Source: a virus
Length of the DNA: 36,870 nucleotides
Direction: 5' to 3' (one strand)
Virus record (IMG/VR): IMGVR_UViG_3300037586_002213
Location: 1 to 36,870 of that record
Positions 1-5,389 of the stretch are shown piece by piece. Made by a program: the position numbers and the translations under genes. The notes under the pieces are model-generated. The model saw nothing but the letters and a program-made list of their open reading frames with translations, had not been told where the DNA came from and searched no databases. How positions within the stretch are numbered: position 1 is the stretch's first letter; each line of letters begins with the position of its first letter.

Positions 1-124
1 AAAGACCGAGACGTTCACCTCTGTACAAGTTCTCTCCTTTTGGGTGGAGGTAAACTTCCTATGAGAAGTGAACCCTTCTCCCCAACAACAGTGGGTGTCT
101 GAAATATGGCACCCACACACTCTT
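1..124. other. Left-end stretch without a recognised gene; one hairpin
   Basis: I see no convincing gene here. One hairpin is visible: GTGGGTGTC at 91-99 pairs with GGCACCCAC at 108-116 (9 bp, one G-T wobble, 8-nt loop), with no T-tract after it. In frame 1 the stretch is open up to TGA at 100-102, so it could be the end of a gene that begins outside the window. Confidence 0.35.
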
Positions 125-202
125 ATGATTTTGTATAATCTAATATCAGTAGCAACAATTCTTTTTGTAATCTTTAGTCCTGCAGGTGAGGATTCTTTTT
201 AA
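125..202 (+). CDS. Predicted 25-residue membrane peptide
   Basis: This small ORF encodes 25 residues, starting MILYNLISVATILFVIF and ending in a short acidic tail. The first 17 residues are almost entirely hydrophobic and could form one short transmembrane helix. Its TAA (200-202) overlaps the ATG of the methyltransferase remnant at 202, the TAATG coupling seen elsewhere in this operon, and this is the main support for it. No family is recognised. Tiny membrane peptides recur in this phage (1160, 2150, 10991). The length is so short that chance cannot be excluded. Confidence 0.35.
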   Translation: MILYNLISVATILFVIFSPAGEDSF

Positions 203-544
203 TGAAATACTTTAGTACATTTAGCGGCATAGGAGGTTTTGAATTAGGAATAGGAGACAGGACTATATGCAATTCCAGTCTTAACACCAGACAGAGTAAA
301 GAAAAGACAGAATGGTAGGAGATTTAAGGAGGACGGAGAACCAAGTTTTACGCTAACTTCACAGGATAAACATGGGGTGTACGACGGAGAAAAAATCCGC
401 AGACTCACCCCTACAGAGTGCGAAAGACTACAGGGATTCCCTGATGGATGGACGGAAGGACTATCAGATACACAGAGATATAAAACTTTGGGAAATGCGG
501 TTACAGTTAATGTGATTAAAGCGATAATGGAGAAACTAATATAA
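202..544 (+). pseudogene. C5 cytosine-specific DNA methyltransferase remnant with an internal deletion
   Basis: Frame 1 from the ATG at 202 encodes MKYFSTFSGIGGFELGIGD, the start and motif I (FSGIGG, S-adenosylmethionine binding) of a C5 cytosine methyltransferase, then runs out of homology and stops at TAG 316-318. Frame 2, open from about 254 to TAA 542-544, encodes the family's C-terminus: AIPVLTPDR, then RRLTPTECERLQGFP (motif IX region) and RYKTLGNAVTVNV (motif X). The middle is absent: motif IV with the catalytic PCQ cysteine, motif VI ENV, motif VIII and most of the target-recognition region. About 200 codons and the reading frame have been lost near 253-268. Both ends still overlap their neighbours through TAATG, so the deletion looks recent or is an assembly error. 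No active enzyme can be made from this copy. Confidence 0.85.
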
Positions 545-915
545 TGGGAAACTCAAAATACAGCTTTACAATCGAAGGCTCAATACCTTCAAAGAAGAAT
601 CGTCATATCCGTTATAGGAACGGAGCTATTGGACCAGATGCCTCTTACAGAGAGTGGGAAGACCAGGCAGGATGGCAACTTAAAGGGCAGAAACGCCCCT
701 CTACGCCCTTATTAAAGACCGTTGAGATAAGTATCACCATATACCCCAAAACAAGGAGAAAGGCAGATTTGGACAATAAGTCTACGAGCATTTTAGATCT
801 CCTAGTAAAGATGGAAATATTAAATGACGACTCCTGGTTTGTAGTGGGTCGTCTTGTCTTAGAGCTTGGCGGTGTTGATAAGCAGAATCCACGTTGCGAA
901 ATTGAAATCTGGTAG
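544..915 (+). CDS. RusA-type Holliday junction resolvase
   Basis: This 123-residue protein matches the RusA endodeoxyribonuclease family in length and motifs. RusA is a dimeric, metal-dependent enzyme that cuts four-way DNA junctions during phage recombination and clears branched DNA before packaging. The sequence shows the N-terminal beta strand, IPSKKNR at about residues 14-20, the core KADLDNKSTSILDLL with D75 and D77 in the places of the E. coli RusA catalytic aspartates and K79 nearby, and the later DDS (D95, D96) that supplies the third acid. The start overlaps the stop of the methyltransferase remnant (TAATG), which fixes the ATG. No Shine-Dalgarno site is visible, so translational coupling is likely. 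The nuclease, annealing and exonuclease genes further along form a plausible recombination set with it. Confidence 0.88.
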   Translation: MGNSKYSFTIEGSIPSKKNRHIRYRNGAIGPDASYREWEDQAGWQLKGQKRPSTPLLKTVEISITIYPKTRRKADLDNKSTSILDLLVKMEILNDDSWFVVGRLVLELGGVDKQNPRCEIEIW

Positions 916-963
916 TTATCAACACATAGCACTTTGACTCCTGGCAGGATACTGCCCTATAAT
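916..963 (+). promoter_or_regulatory. Promoter P1 with upstream DnaA-like box and spacer inverted repeat
   Basis: A sigma70-like promoter is readable: TTGACT (934-939), an 18-bp spacer and TATAAT (958-963). TTATCAACA (916-924), one mismatch from the DnaA box TTATNCACA, lies 9 bp upstream of the -35. The spacer holds a perfect inverted repeat, GGCAG (943-947) N4 CTGCC (952-956), a likely operator. The expected transcription start is near 970, just past the ATG at 966 and next to the ATG at 972. Confidence 0.8.
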
Positions 964-965
964 AT

Positions 966-1163
966 ATGAAAATGTCAAAAGAAAGAATTAAAAAGCTCGA
1001 TGAGAAATTTGGCTTGAAGCCAGAGGTTGCCAGAGCACACGTTGCAACTCAGGTAAAGAGGGCTATCTTCAGAAGAAGGATAAAGCTCGGACTACAGGAG
1101 GGAGAATACATAAGGCTCCTGATAATAAATGACCTGGAGAAAAACAAGGTGAGAATAATATGA
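966..1163 (+). CDS. Small basic protein, possibly ribbon-helix-helix-like
   Basis: This 65-residue basic protein is the first gene after promoter P1. It starts MKMSKERIKKLDEKFGLK and ends with IKLGLQEGEYIRLLIINDLEK, a pattern like the second half of a ribbon-helix-helix repressor (LGLS..EYIR.LI), so a small DNA-binding regulator is possible but unproven. There are two candidate starts. ATG 966 is only 2 nt from the -10. ATG 972 (63 residues) lies 8 nt past it and would be at or near the 5' end of the transcript, so leaderless initiation at 972 is my preferred reading. The stop overlaps the next ATG at 1160 (ATGA). Confidence 0.7.
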   Translation: MKMSKERIKKLDEKFGLKPEVARAHVATQVKRAIFRRRIKLGLQEGEYIRLLIINDLEKNKVRII

Positions 1164-1270
1164 AGCAATCGATCCTCACGTTCTTAATGGGTGTCTAGCT
1201 AGGTTTTTCATTGTACATAGTCGTAGCAATGATCTACATGGCAACCGTAATAATAAAAATAATAATATGA
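1160..1270 (+). pseudogene. Small membrane-peptide gene interrupted by an in-frame amber codon
   Basis: From ATG 1160 the frame reads MKQSILTFLMGV, then TAG (1196-1198), then continues open as LGFSLYIVVAMIYMATVIIK to TGA at 1268-1270. Without the amber it would be a 36-codon single-span membrane protein. Both ends overlap their neighbours in the ATGA manner typical of this operon: ATG 1160 with the previous TGA, and TGA 1268 with ATG 1267. This argues that the full 36 codons were once one gene. TAG ends other genes here (for example RusA), so it is not generally reassigned. A nonsense mutation, suppressor tRNA, readthrough or sequencing error could all explain it. Confidence 0.55.
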
Positions 1271-1662
1271 CAAAACAATACGAAACTGATTTCACGCCGA
1301 AGCCAAAAGAGAAGAAGAAAATAAACGCAAAGCCGATTGTAATAGGACTTGTGGCTTTTCTTGTGGGGCTTGCTTTTACAAATACCTACTACCAAAACGC
1401 AATAGACGATGCAGAAGGCTTGGCTGGTAGAAGTGACGAGGATGTAAGAGAAGAAGTGCGAGAAGGGCTTGTTGCAGAAATATTTGCGCGAACAGAAAGA
1501 CAGCTTACGATCAACGACTTCCCCGAAGAGTGCCAACCAGTTCTTCAGAAGCAAGTAGATGGAGGGACACCAACACCAGAAGAAGAGTTCGTCATGGGAC
1601 ACTGTAATACTTGGTTTAGCGGATTTAATCAGGGTAAAACAATGGTGAGGGCTGATTTATGA
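1267..1662 (+). CDS. Single-span membrane protein of unknown function
   Basis: This 131-residue protein has a charged N-terminus with a KPKEKKKINAK stretch, one clear transmembrane helix at about residues 25-41 (IVIGLVAFLVGLAF), and a C-terminal region of about 85 residues rich in Glu and Asp. The positive N-terminal side suggests N-in topology with the acidic domain outside. It contains two cysteines (in EECQP and GHCNTW), compatible with a disulfide if exported. No family is recognised. It sits between two other membrane-associated genes and overlaps the next gene by 4 nt (ATGA). No Shine-Dalgarno site is visible; the start lies in AATAATATG. Confidence 0.75.
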   Translation: MTKQYETDFTPKPKEKKKINAKPIVIGLVAFLVGLAFTNTYYQNAIDDAEGLAGRSDEDVREEVREGLVAEIFARTERQLTINDFPEECQPVLQKQVDGGTPTPEEEFVMGHCNTWFSGFNQGKTMVRADL

Positions 1663-2153
1663 AACGCAAATTCTTTATAGCAATAATTGTCTTGGTAGCC
1701 CTCTTGGGCTTTGAAGTTGGCAATCTATATAAGGCACTGAAAAATTGGGGAGGGGGGGGAGTTATAGCCCCAGAGCAGGTGATTGGTCCTTTTGGCGCGG
1801 GCGAGGTAATAAGGTGCGCCATACGAGAATACAGCGTTTCCATACGAAGGATCGTGGATGGTGACACTGTGAGAATGGATATTAGGCGAGGACACGGGCT
1901 TGTTTCTACAAATGAGAGTGTGAGGCTGTGGGGTATAAACGCCCCTGAGATGAAGGGTGACTCCAAAGAGGCGGGGAAGCTATCAAAAGCCCACCTGGAG
2001 GAGCTTTTGGATGATCTGGGGGGCATCGTAACCCTACAAGCCCTAGAGAACAGGGACAGTTTTGGACGCATCCTCGGCACTATCTTTGTAGGTAGTGTAA
2101 ACATAAACAGAATGATGATCGATGAGGGGTACGCAGTAGAAGATATTAGATGA
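1659..2153 (+). CDS. Staphylococcal-nuclease-like (thermonuclease) protein with N-terminal membrane anchor
   Basis: This 164-residue protein has an N-terminal hydrophobic segment (residues 5-18, FFIAIIVLVALLGF) acting as signal or anchor, then an SNase-like OB-fold domain from about residue 57. The family signature is clear: RIVDGDTVRMD (D67, D69), VRLWGINAPE (R89, E97) and SFGRILGTIF (R137), matching the catalytic and calcium-binding positions of staphylococcal nuclease. The aspartate equivalent to D40 is N94, as in many homologues. Known family members are calcium-dependent nucleases cutting DNA and RNA with little specificity. With the anchor it probably acts outside the cytoplasm or at the membrane, for example against incoming or external DNA; that location is inference. 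The start overlaps the previous gene (ATGA). Confidence 0.85.
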   Translation: MKRKFFIAIIVLVALLGFEVGNLYKALKNWGGGGVIAPEQVIGPFGAGEVIRCAIREYSVSIRRIVDGDTVRMDIRRGHGLVSTNESVRLWGINAPEMKGDSKEAGKLSKAHLEELLDDLGGIVTLQALENRDSFGRILGTIFVGSVNINRMMIDEGYAVEDIR

Positions 2154-2314
2154 TTAAAGCCCTGGCAGGACTAATAATAATGATATCCGTGACAGTATTC
2201 TTAATTGCCATAGCAGTAATGATTGGATGGTTTCTATGGGCGTGTTTCGCTACAGTAACCCTCATAGTTGGAGGGACGATAATAATGATAAAGAGGATGT
2301 TTTATGGGAAATAA
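2150..2314 (+). CDS. Predicted 54-residue double-span membrane protein
   Basis: This small ORF encodes 54 residues that are almost wholly hydrophobic: residues 5-29 (LAGLIIMISVTVFLIAIAVM) and 31-46 (ACFATVTLIVGGTIIM) could be two membrane helices, with a basic tail MIKRMFYGK. Its ATG overlaps the TGA of the nuclease gene (ATGA), the coupling used throughout this operon. It overlaps the next coding region at 2227 in another frame. No family is recognised; a holin-like or accessory membrane role is possible but unsupported. Confidence 0.55.
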   Translation: MIKALAGLIIMISVTVFLIAIAVMIGWFLWACFATVTLIVGGTIIMIKRMFYGK

Positions 2315-2418
2315 ACAAGACAATAACTAAAGTGTATGATGGATGGTCTGATTTTGGAGACGGAAATAACACCACCCTTCAAGCTATCCAAGAGAAAATA
2401 AGGGAGAAATATTTATGA
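2227..2418 (+). CDS. Small acidic protein of unknown function, start uncertain
   Basis: Up to 63 residues are encoded, with a polar C-terminal part (WEINKTITKVYDGWSDFGD and QAIQEKIREKYL) that looks like a real globular or helical protein. Its stop overlaps the ATG of the next gene (ATGA at 2415), which supports the frame. The first 29 codons overlap the membrane ORF at 2150 in another frame, so the true start may be further in; no later ATG is available and no Shine-Dalgarno site decides it. No family is recognised. Confidence 0.45.
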   Translation: MVSMGVFRYSNPHSWRDDNNDKEDVLWEINKTITKVYDGWSDFGDGNNTTLQAIQEKIREKYL

Positions 2419-2618
2419 GATGTAAAACCTGCAACAAACGAGAGGCGAAGCAACAGGTCTGGAAATCCCCAGAGCAGAAAAAACATTGCTTCACTTGCTG
2501 GCATTTTATTCAGTATGTGAAGGCTCATATTTTAGCGTTTCAAAACATTGCGGATCAGAAAAAAATACCGAAGACGATTATGGTTTATTTTAATCGGAAG
2601 TATGATGATGAAGGATGA
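2415..2618 (+). CDS. Small zinc-binding protein (two CxxC knuckles)
   Basis: This 67-residue basic protein starts MRCKTCNKREAKQ and continues with HCFTCWHF, giving two CxxC pairs (C3, C6 and C26, C29) that would bind one zinc ion, followed by a helical C-terminal part. Small treble-clef or ribbon proteins of this kind are common in phage early regions and usually bind nucleic acid, but no specific role can be given. AAGGGAG about 9 nt before the ATG is one of the few SD-like sites in the window. It is the last gene before the terminator at 2708. Confidence 0.65.
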   Translation: MRCKTCNKREAKQQVWKSPEQKKHCFTCWHFIQYVKAHILAFQNIADQKKIPKTIMVYFNRKYDDEG

Positions 2619-2707
2619 ACAAGCGGAAGCAAGGACTTCAAAGGGATTCAATTCTGTGGTATTGTAGTAAGGTCCCATCGGGGATGGAAAACAGGCGGCG
2701 AATTGCA

Positions 2708-2729
2708 TGAAAGCCCTTCGGGGTTTTTG
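2708..2729 (+). terminator. Rho-independent terminator of the first early operon
   Basis: AAAGCCC, loop TTCG, GGGTTTT forms a stem of 7 pairs (one G-T) closed by a UUCG tetraloop and followed by a run of T. It ends the operon that starts at P1. Confidence 0.75.
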
Positions 2730-2732
2730 TGT

Positions 2733-2741
2733 TTATCCACA
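2733..2741 (+). promoter_or_regulatory. Perfect DnaA box TTATCCACA
   Basis: TTATCCACA matches the DnaA consensus exactly. A second exact copy is at 4380-4388. The two flank the initiator gene and its internal repeats, consistent with a replication origin region. Here it is 60 bp upstream of the P2 -35, unlike the 9-11 bp spacing at the other promoters. Confidence 0.6.
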
Positions 2742-2801
2742 GGTTGTCCCATTTGCCACTTTCGCGTTCTTGCAAAATAGTTTATAGTTTTAAGTACATA
2801 T

Positions 2802-2829
2802 TTGACACACTCGATGAAGCGAGTATTAT
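2802..2829 (+). promoter_or_regulatory. Promoter P2 with inverted-repeat operator
   Basis: TTGACA (2802-2807) is a perfect -35, followed by a 16-bp spacer and TATTAT (2824-2829). A perfect 5-bp inverted repeat ACTCG (2809-2813) N6 CGAGT (2820-2824) fills the spacer and reaches the -10, where a repressor would block RNA polymerase. Transcription should start near 2836, just before the hairpin at 2842. Confidence 0.7.
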
Positions 2830-2841
2830 AGTTACACATCG

Positions 2842-2876
2842 CCCGCTCCCGCTTCATCGGGGGCGGGTTTTGTTTT
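2842..2876 (+). terminator. Terminator or attenuator hairpin between P2 and the HNH gene
   Basis: CCCGCTCCC (2842-2850), loop of 8, GGGGGCGGG (2859-2867) gives a 9-bp GC-rich stem with one G-T pair, followed directly by TTTTGTTTT and then the ATG at 2877. This is a strong intrinsic terminator only a few bases after the P2 start. It would yield an RNA of about 40 nt and limit expression of the HNH gene. Confidence 0.75.
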
Positions 2877-3314
2877 ATGATTCAACAACTATATAAAATA
2901 GGAAAAAGGAAATGCTGTTTGTGTAAAAAAATATTTCTGTTAGATGGAGAAAATTTTTATACAAGTAAAAAATCTGGTTCTCGTGGATTTAGGCACGAAT
3001 GTAAAGATTGTCGCTATCCTGATGTTAGAAACCATAAAACTATCGAGGCAAGGCTTATACATTATAAAGATGGGGCAAAAAGAAGAGGTATTGATTTTGC
3101 TTTGACTAAAGATCAATTTTCTACTTTTTGGAAAAAACCTTGTTTTTATTGCGGGGACAATATTGAAACAATCGGACTAGATAGGATAGACAATTCCACG
3201 GGATATACAGTAAAAAATATAGTTCCATGCTGTTCGATCTGCAACAAAATGAAGCTGGGGTCATCACAAGAAGATTTTTTTGAAAGGTGCGGAAGAATAG
3301 CACTATTTAGGTAA
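2877..3314 (+). CDS. HNH endonuclease (homing-type)
   Basis: This 145-residue protein has an N-terminal zinc site (C13/C14, C16, C42, C45) and a C-terminal HNH nuclease core: CFYCGD (C89, C92), GLDRIDN (D102, D105), N114 and CCSICNKMK (C118/C119, C122, K125). This is the zinc-bound HNH type found in free-standing phage homing endonucleases, which cut DNA to spread into related genomes. The gene is visibly more A/T-rich than its neighbours and sits alone between a terminator and the replication gene, fitting a mobile insertion. Its ATG directly follows the T-tract of the hairpin, with no Shine-Dalgarno site, so expression is probably low. A helper role in packaging is also known for HNH proteins, but those genes usually lie next to the terminase. 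Confidence 0.8.
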   Translation: MIQQLYKIGKRKCCLCKKIFLLDGENFYTSKKSGSRGFRHECKDCRYPDVRNHKTIEARLIHYKDGAKRRGIDFALTKDQFSTFWKKPCFYCGDNIETIGLDRIDNSTGYTVKNIVPCCSICNKMKLGSSQEDFFERCGRIALFR

Positions 3315-3331
3315 TTTAATTTTATAAACAT

Positions 3332-4045
3332 ATGCAAAAAAGAATGTTACATATCGATATTTGGGACAACCGACAATTTGCTCTTTTGTCTCATGAAGCG
3401 AGGTTGCTTTTTATTGGAATGATAACTTTGGGAGATGATGAGGGGCGGTTTCGAGCTGATATTTTACTGCTTCGAAGTAAGGTTTTTCCGAGGGATGACA
3501 TGGCTTCGGAAAAAGTGCAAGAATTGAGGGATGAAATTGAAAAAACAAATTTAATTACAATTTATCAGGTGGGTGACGAAGACTATGGATACCACCCAAA
3601 TTGGCTAAAGTATCAGGTTTTACGGGCTGATCGCAAGAAGAAAAGCAACATTCCAAAACCAGTTGTCAACCAAGCGTCAACCAAGCGTCAACCAAATGTC
3701 GGCATAAGAGAAGATAAGATAAGAGAAGATAAGATAACTAAAGATAATCTTGCAACGAAAAACGTTGCGGATACCGTAAATAAGATCATAGGACTATTCA
3801 AAACGCTCAACCCCTCTTACGGGAGATTATTTAAGAATAAAACCCAAAGGGATTCCGCAGAAAGATTGTTAAAAAAATATGGAGACAAATTACCTGGGAT
3901 GATCGAGTATGCAAAGTTCTGTCTAGGAGAAAAGTACGCCCCTACGATTACTACTCCCCATGAGCTAGAAAGCAATCTTGCAAAACTCATGGCTTACCAC
4001 CAGAAAGAGAAAGGTCAACCAAAATTTATAAATCTAGATATATGA
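3332..4045 (+). CDS. Replisome organizer / replication initiation protein
   Basis: This 237-residue protein starts with a winged-helix-like region of the phage replisome-organizer kind (HIDIWDNRQFALLSHEARLL, then TLGDDEGRF and FPRDD, residues about 6-60). A basic linker follows (RADRKKKSNIPKP), then a repetitive linker QASTKRQPNVGIREDKIREDK, and a C-terminal helical domain with NPSYGRLFKNKTQRDSAERLLKKYG. Such proteins bind origin repeats, often inside their own gene as in lambda O, and recruit the host helicase. Tandem repeats at 3665-3748 within this gene fit that. No primase, helicase or polymerase gene is visible nearby, so the phage probably relies on host replication proteins. The stop overlaps the next ATG (ATGA). 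Confidence 0.72.
   Translation: MQKRMLHIDIWDNRQFALLSHEARLLFIGMITLGDDEGRFRADILLLRSKVFPRDDMASEKVQELRDEIEKTNLITIYQVGDEDYGYHPNWLKYQVLRADRKKKSNIPKPVVNQASTKRQPNVGIREDKIREDKITKDNLATKNVADTVNKIIGLFKTLNPSYGRLFKNKTQRDSAERLLKKYGDKLPGMIEYAKFCLGEKYAPTITTPHELESNLAKLMAYHQKEKGQPKFINLDI
3665..3748 (+). repeat. Candidate replication origin: iterons plus A/T-rich repeats inside the initiator gene
   Basis: GTCAACCAAGC occurs in tandem at 3665-3675 and 3676-3686, with a third copy differing at the last two bases at 3687-3697. It is followed by two exact copies of the 15-bp unit ATAAGAGAAGATAAG (3704-3718, 3719-3733) and a third at 11/15 identity (3734-3748). Iterons beside an A/T-rich unwinding-type segment inside the initiator gene match the lambda-O layout. 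Perfect DnaA boxes lie on both sides at 2733 and 4380. Confidence 0.6.
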
Positions 4046-4374
4046 CAAAAGCAATAGAAAAAGAACAGATGTGTGTGTGTATGAGACATGGAATTGAGAT
4101 TTGGACAACGAAAGATAAAGCACAGGAATTAAAACAAGCCCTACAAAACATAACCTCATCAACTTTTGTAGGATTTGAGGGGAGGGTCATAAATACAGCA
4201 GATGTGATCGGAATATTTTTTCCTGAAGATATGGAGGACATGGTTCTTAGGAAAAACGGACAGTGGAAGTGTAAGGCGGGAACATGGCATGAGAAGTTTA
4301 AGGAGTGCCTATGTTTCAAAAAGGATATAGGCGAAATGTCACAAGAGGAGCTTAGAAGGAAGATGCAGGGCTAG
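4042..4374 (+). CDS. Uncharacterised phage protein, coupled to the initiator
   Basis: This 110-residue protein has no recognised family. It has an N-terminal part with MCVCMRHG and a helical stretch (TKDKAQELKQALQNI), a beta-rich middle (FVGFEGRVINTADVIGIFF), and a C-terminal part containing WKCKAGTWHEKFKECLCFKK. Five cysteines in a small intracellular protein could bind metal, but their spacing is not a standard finger. The ATG overlaps the initiator's stop (ATGA), so the two are probably translated together, and a replication-accessory role is the simplest guess. It is followed by promoter P3. Confidence 0.6.
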   Translation: MTKAIEKEQMCVCMRHGIEIWTTKDKAQELKQALQNITSSTFVGFEGRVINTADVIGIFFPEDMEDMVLRKNGQWKCKAGTWHEKFKECLCFKKDIGEMSQEELRRKMQG

Positions 4375-4379
4375 TTCAC

Positions 4380-4426
4380 TTATCCACAGATGAGCTACTT
4401 GACTTCTGTACTCTAGTGTATATACT
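4380..4426 (+). promoter_or_regulatory. Promoter P3 with perfect DnaA box upstream
   Basis: TTATCCACA (4380-4388) lies 10 bp upstream of TTGACT (4399-4404); a 16-bp spacer leads to TATACT (4421-4426). The spacer contains the imperfect palindrome TAC-T-CTAG-T-GTA (4409-4420), and AGTGTATATACT overlaps the -10, resembling the AGTGTA/TACACT repeat of promoter P4. The next ATG is at 4433, 6 nt after the -10, where transcription should begin. Confidence 0.78.
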
Positions 4427-4432
4427 TATATT

Positions 4433-4570
4433 ATGAAAACAATAAGAGAGAAGAAATGTTTGCGGTGCGGATACAAATGGTTTCCCACCACCACGAAGGA
4501 GCCTATGACCTGTGCGGGGTGTCGATCCCCATACTGGAATAAGGAAAGACGAATTAAAAAGAAGAAGTAA
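4433..4570 (+). CDS. Small zinc-ribbon protein
   Basis: This 45-residue protein has the pattern CLRCGYKWFP (C9, C12), CAGC (C27, C30) and RSPYWNKERR, ending in a lysine run. The two CxxC knuckles define a rubredoxin-like zinc ribbon of the small CxxCGYxW..CRSPYWN type, which I associate with Patescibacteria, archaea and their mobile elements (memory of sequence style, not a search). Such ribbons often bind nucleic acid or regulate transcription. It is the first gene of the P3 operon, and its ATG lies at the predicted transcription start, so its mRNA should be leaderless. The next gene follows after 5 nt. Confidence 0.75.
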   Translation: MKTIREKKCLRCGYKWFPTTTKEPMTCAGCRSPYWNKERRIKKKK

Positions 4571-4575
4571 GGGGA

Positions 4576-4962
4576 ATGAAAAAGGCGAAACTAAGATGTT
4601 CGAAGTGCAAGAAGATGGTTGATAGGGCTGTAAAGCACGGCAAGAGTAAGGGGGGAGTTCGGTATTACAGGTGCAACCCGTGCAATACAGATCACATGAG
4701 GAAGTATTACCGCACTAAGAAGGGAAGAGAGAGGGTTGGAGTAGCCGCAAAAAAAAGTTATCGAAAATATAAGAAGAAACAATACGCAAGATCAGTATTA
4801 AACCAAGCCGTACAGGCTGGAAAAGTCGAAAAACCAAAATCATGTAGTAAGTGTAAGGAGAGAAAAAGGATAGACGGTCACCATGAGAGCTACGCAAGAG
4901 GATTTGAGTTAGATGTGATCTGGTTGTGCCGAACGTGTCATACACTACTACATAAAAAATAA
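4576..4962 (+). CDS. Zinc-finger / HNH-like phage protein
   Basis: This 128-residue, very basic protein has two metal-binding parts. The N-terminal one has CSKCKKMV and CNPCNTDH; the C-terminal one has CSKCKERKRIDGHHESYA and WLCRTCHTLLHKK, a pattern common in small phage proteins related to HNH fingers (CxxC, then GHH, then CxxCH). The GHH could be the catalytic HN/H site of an HNH-like nuclease, but the core is reduced, so a non-cutting nucleic-acid-binding role is equally possible. AAGGGGA lies almost against the ATG, too close for a standard Shine-Dalgarno site. Confidence 0.6.
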   Translation: MKKAKLRCSKCKKMVDRAVKHGKSKGGVRYYRCNPCNTDHMRKYYRTKKGRERVGVAAKKSYRKYKKKQYARSVLNQAVQAGKVEKPKSCSKCKERKRIDGHHESYARGFELDVIWLCRTCHTLLHKK

Positions 4963-4966
4963 TTCT

Positions 4967-5074
4967 ATGTCAGAACAAGAGATAAACGAGTTTAGAGAGT
5001 CAGTAGATAGATTGGGGAAGTTAGTCGCAGAACCATACGATGATATCGTTGTCGAAAACGAAATAAGAAGTTAA
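4967..5074 (+). CDS. Small acidic protein, 35 residues
   Basis: This short ORF encodes MSEQEINEFRESVDRLGKLV followed by an acidic tail. It is predicted to be mostly one amphipathic helix. It fills the gap between two clear genes, in the same direction, and its start context (AAATAATTCTATG) is identical to that of the next gene at 5083, which supports it as a real gene. No function is recognised. Confidence 0.6.
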   Translation: MSEQEINEFRESVDRLGKLVAEPYDDIVVENEIRS

Positions 5075-5082
5075 ATAATTCT

Positions 5083-5370
5083 ATGAAAATACTTACACAA
5101 CAAGAAGCAGAGGGGTTGAAGTACAAATTTGCAGGAGGTAGAGGACGCAGTTGGAATGAGGACGTGTACATCATGTTAGAAGGGGTGAGACTAAACGAGT
5201 CTTTGTTTGTAGGAACCGAGGACTGGAACGGCAAGAACGCACCAATAAGCAATATCGTGTCGATGGCAAAAACACACACCAAAAAGGGTAGCGGAAGGTT
5301 TGCTGGAAAGGCATTTTCAGGAAGAACCCTTATTGATGAGTCGGGTTGGGTGTTTACTAGGTACGAATAA
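5083..5370 (+). CDS. Uncharacterised phage protein
   Basis: This 95-residue protein of mixed composition has no recognised motif. Segments such as KYKFAGGRGRSWNEDVYI and GSGRFAGKAFSGRT are glycine-rich and the protein is basic overall, which would allow nucleic-acid binding, but this is not evidence of function. It is in the P3 operon just before the putative annealing protein. The start has the A/T-rich AATAATTCTATG context and no Shine-Dalgarno site. Confidence 0.55.
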   Translation: MKILTQQEAEGLKYKFAGGRGRSWNEDVYIMLEGVRLNESLFVGTEDWNGKNAPISNIVSMAKTHTKKGSGRFAGKAFSGRTLIDESGWVFTRYE

Positions 5371-5389
5371 ATAAAAATTCTATAAAAAA

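Noticed and set aside
2602-2667. 21-codon ORF (MMMKDEQAEARTSKGF...) between the zinc-knuckle gene and the terminator
   Set aside because: It has no Shine-Dalgarno site and no stop/start coupling with a neighbour, and it is short enough to be chance.
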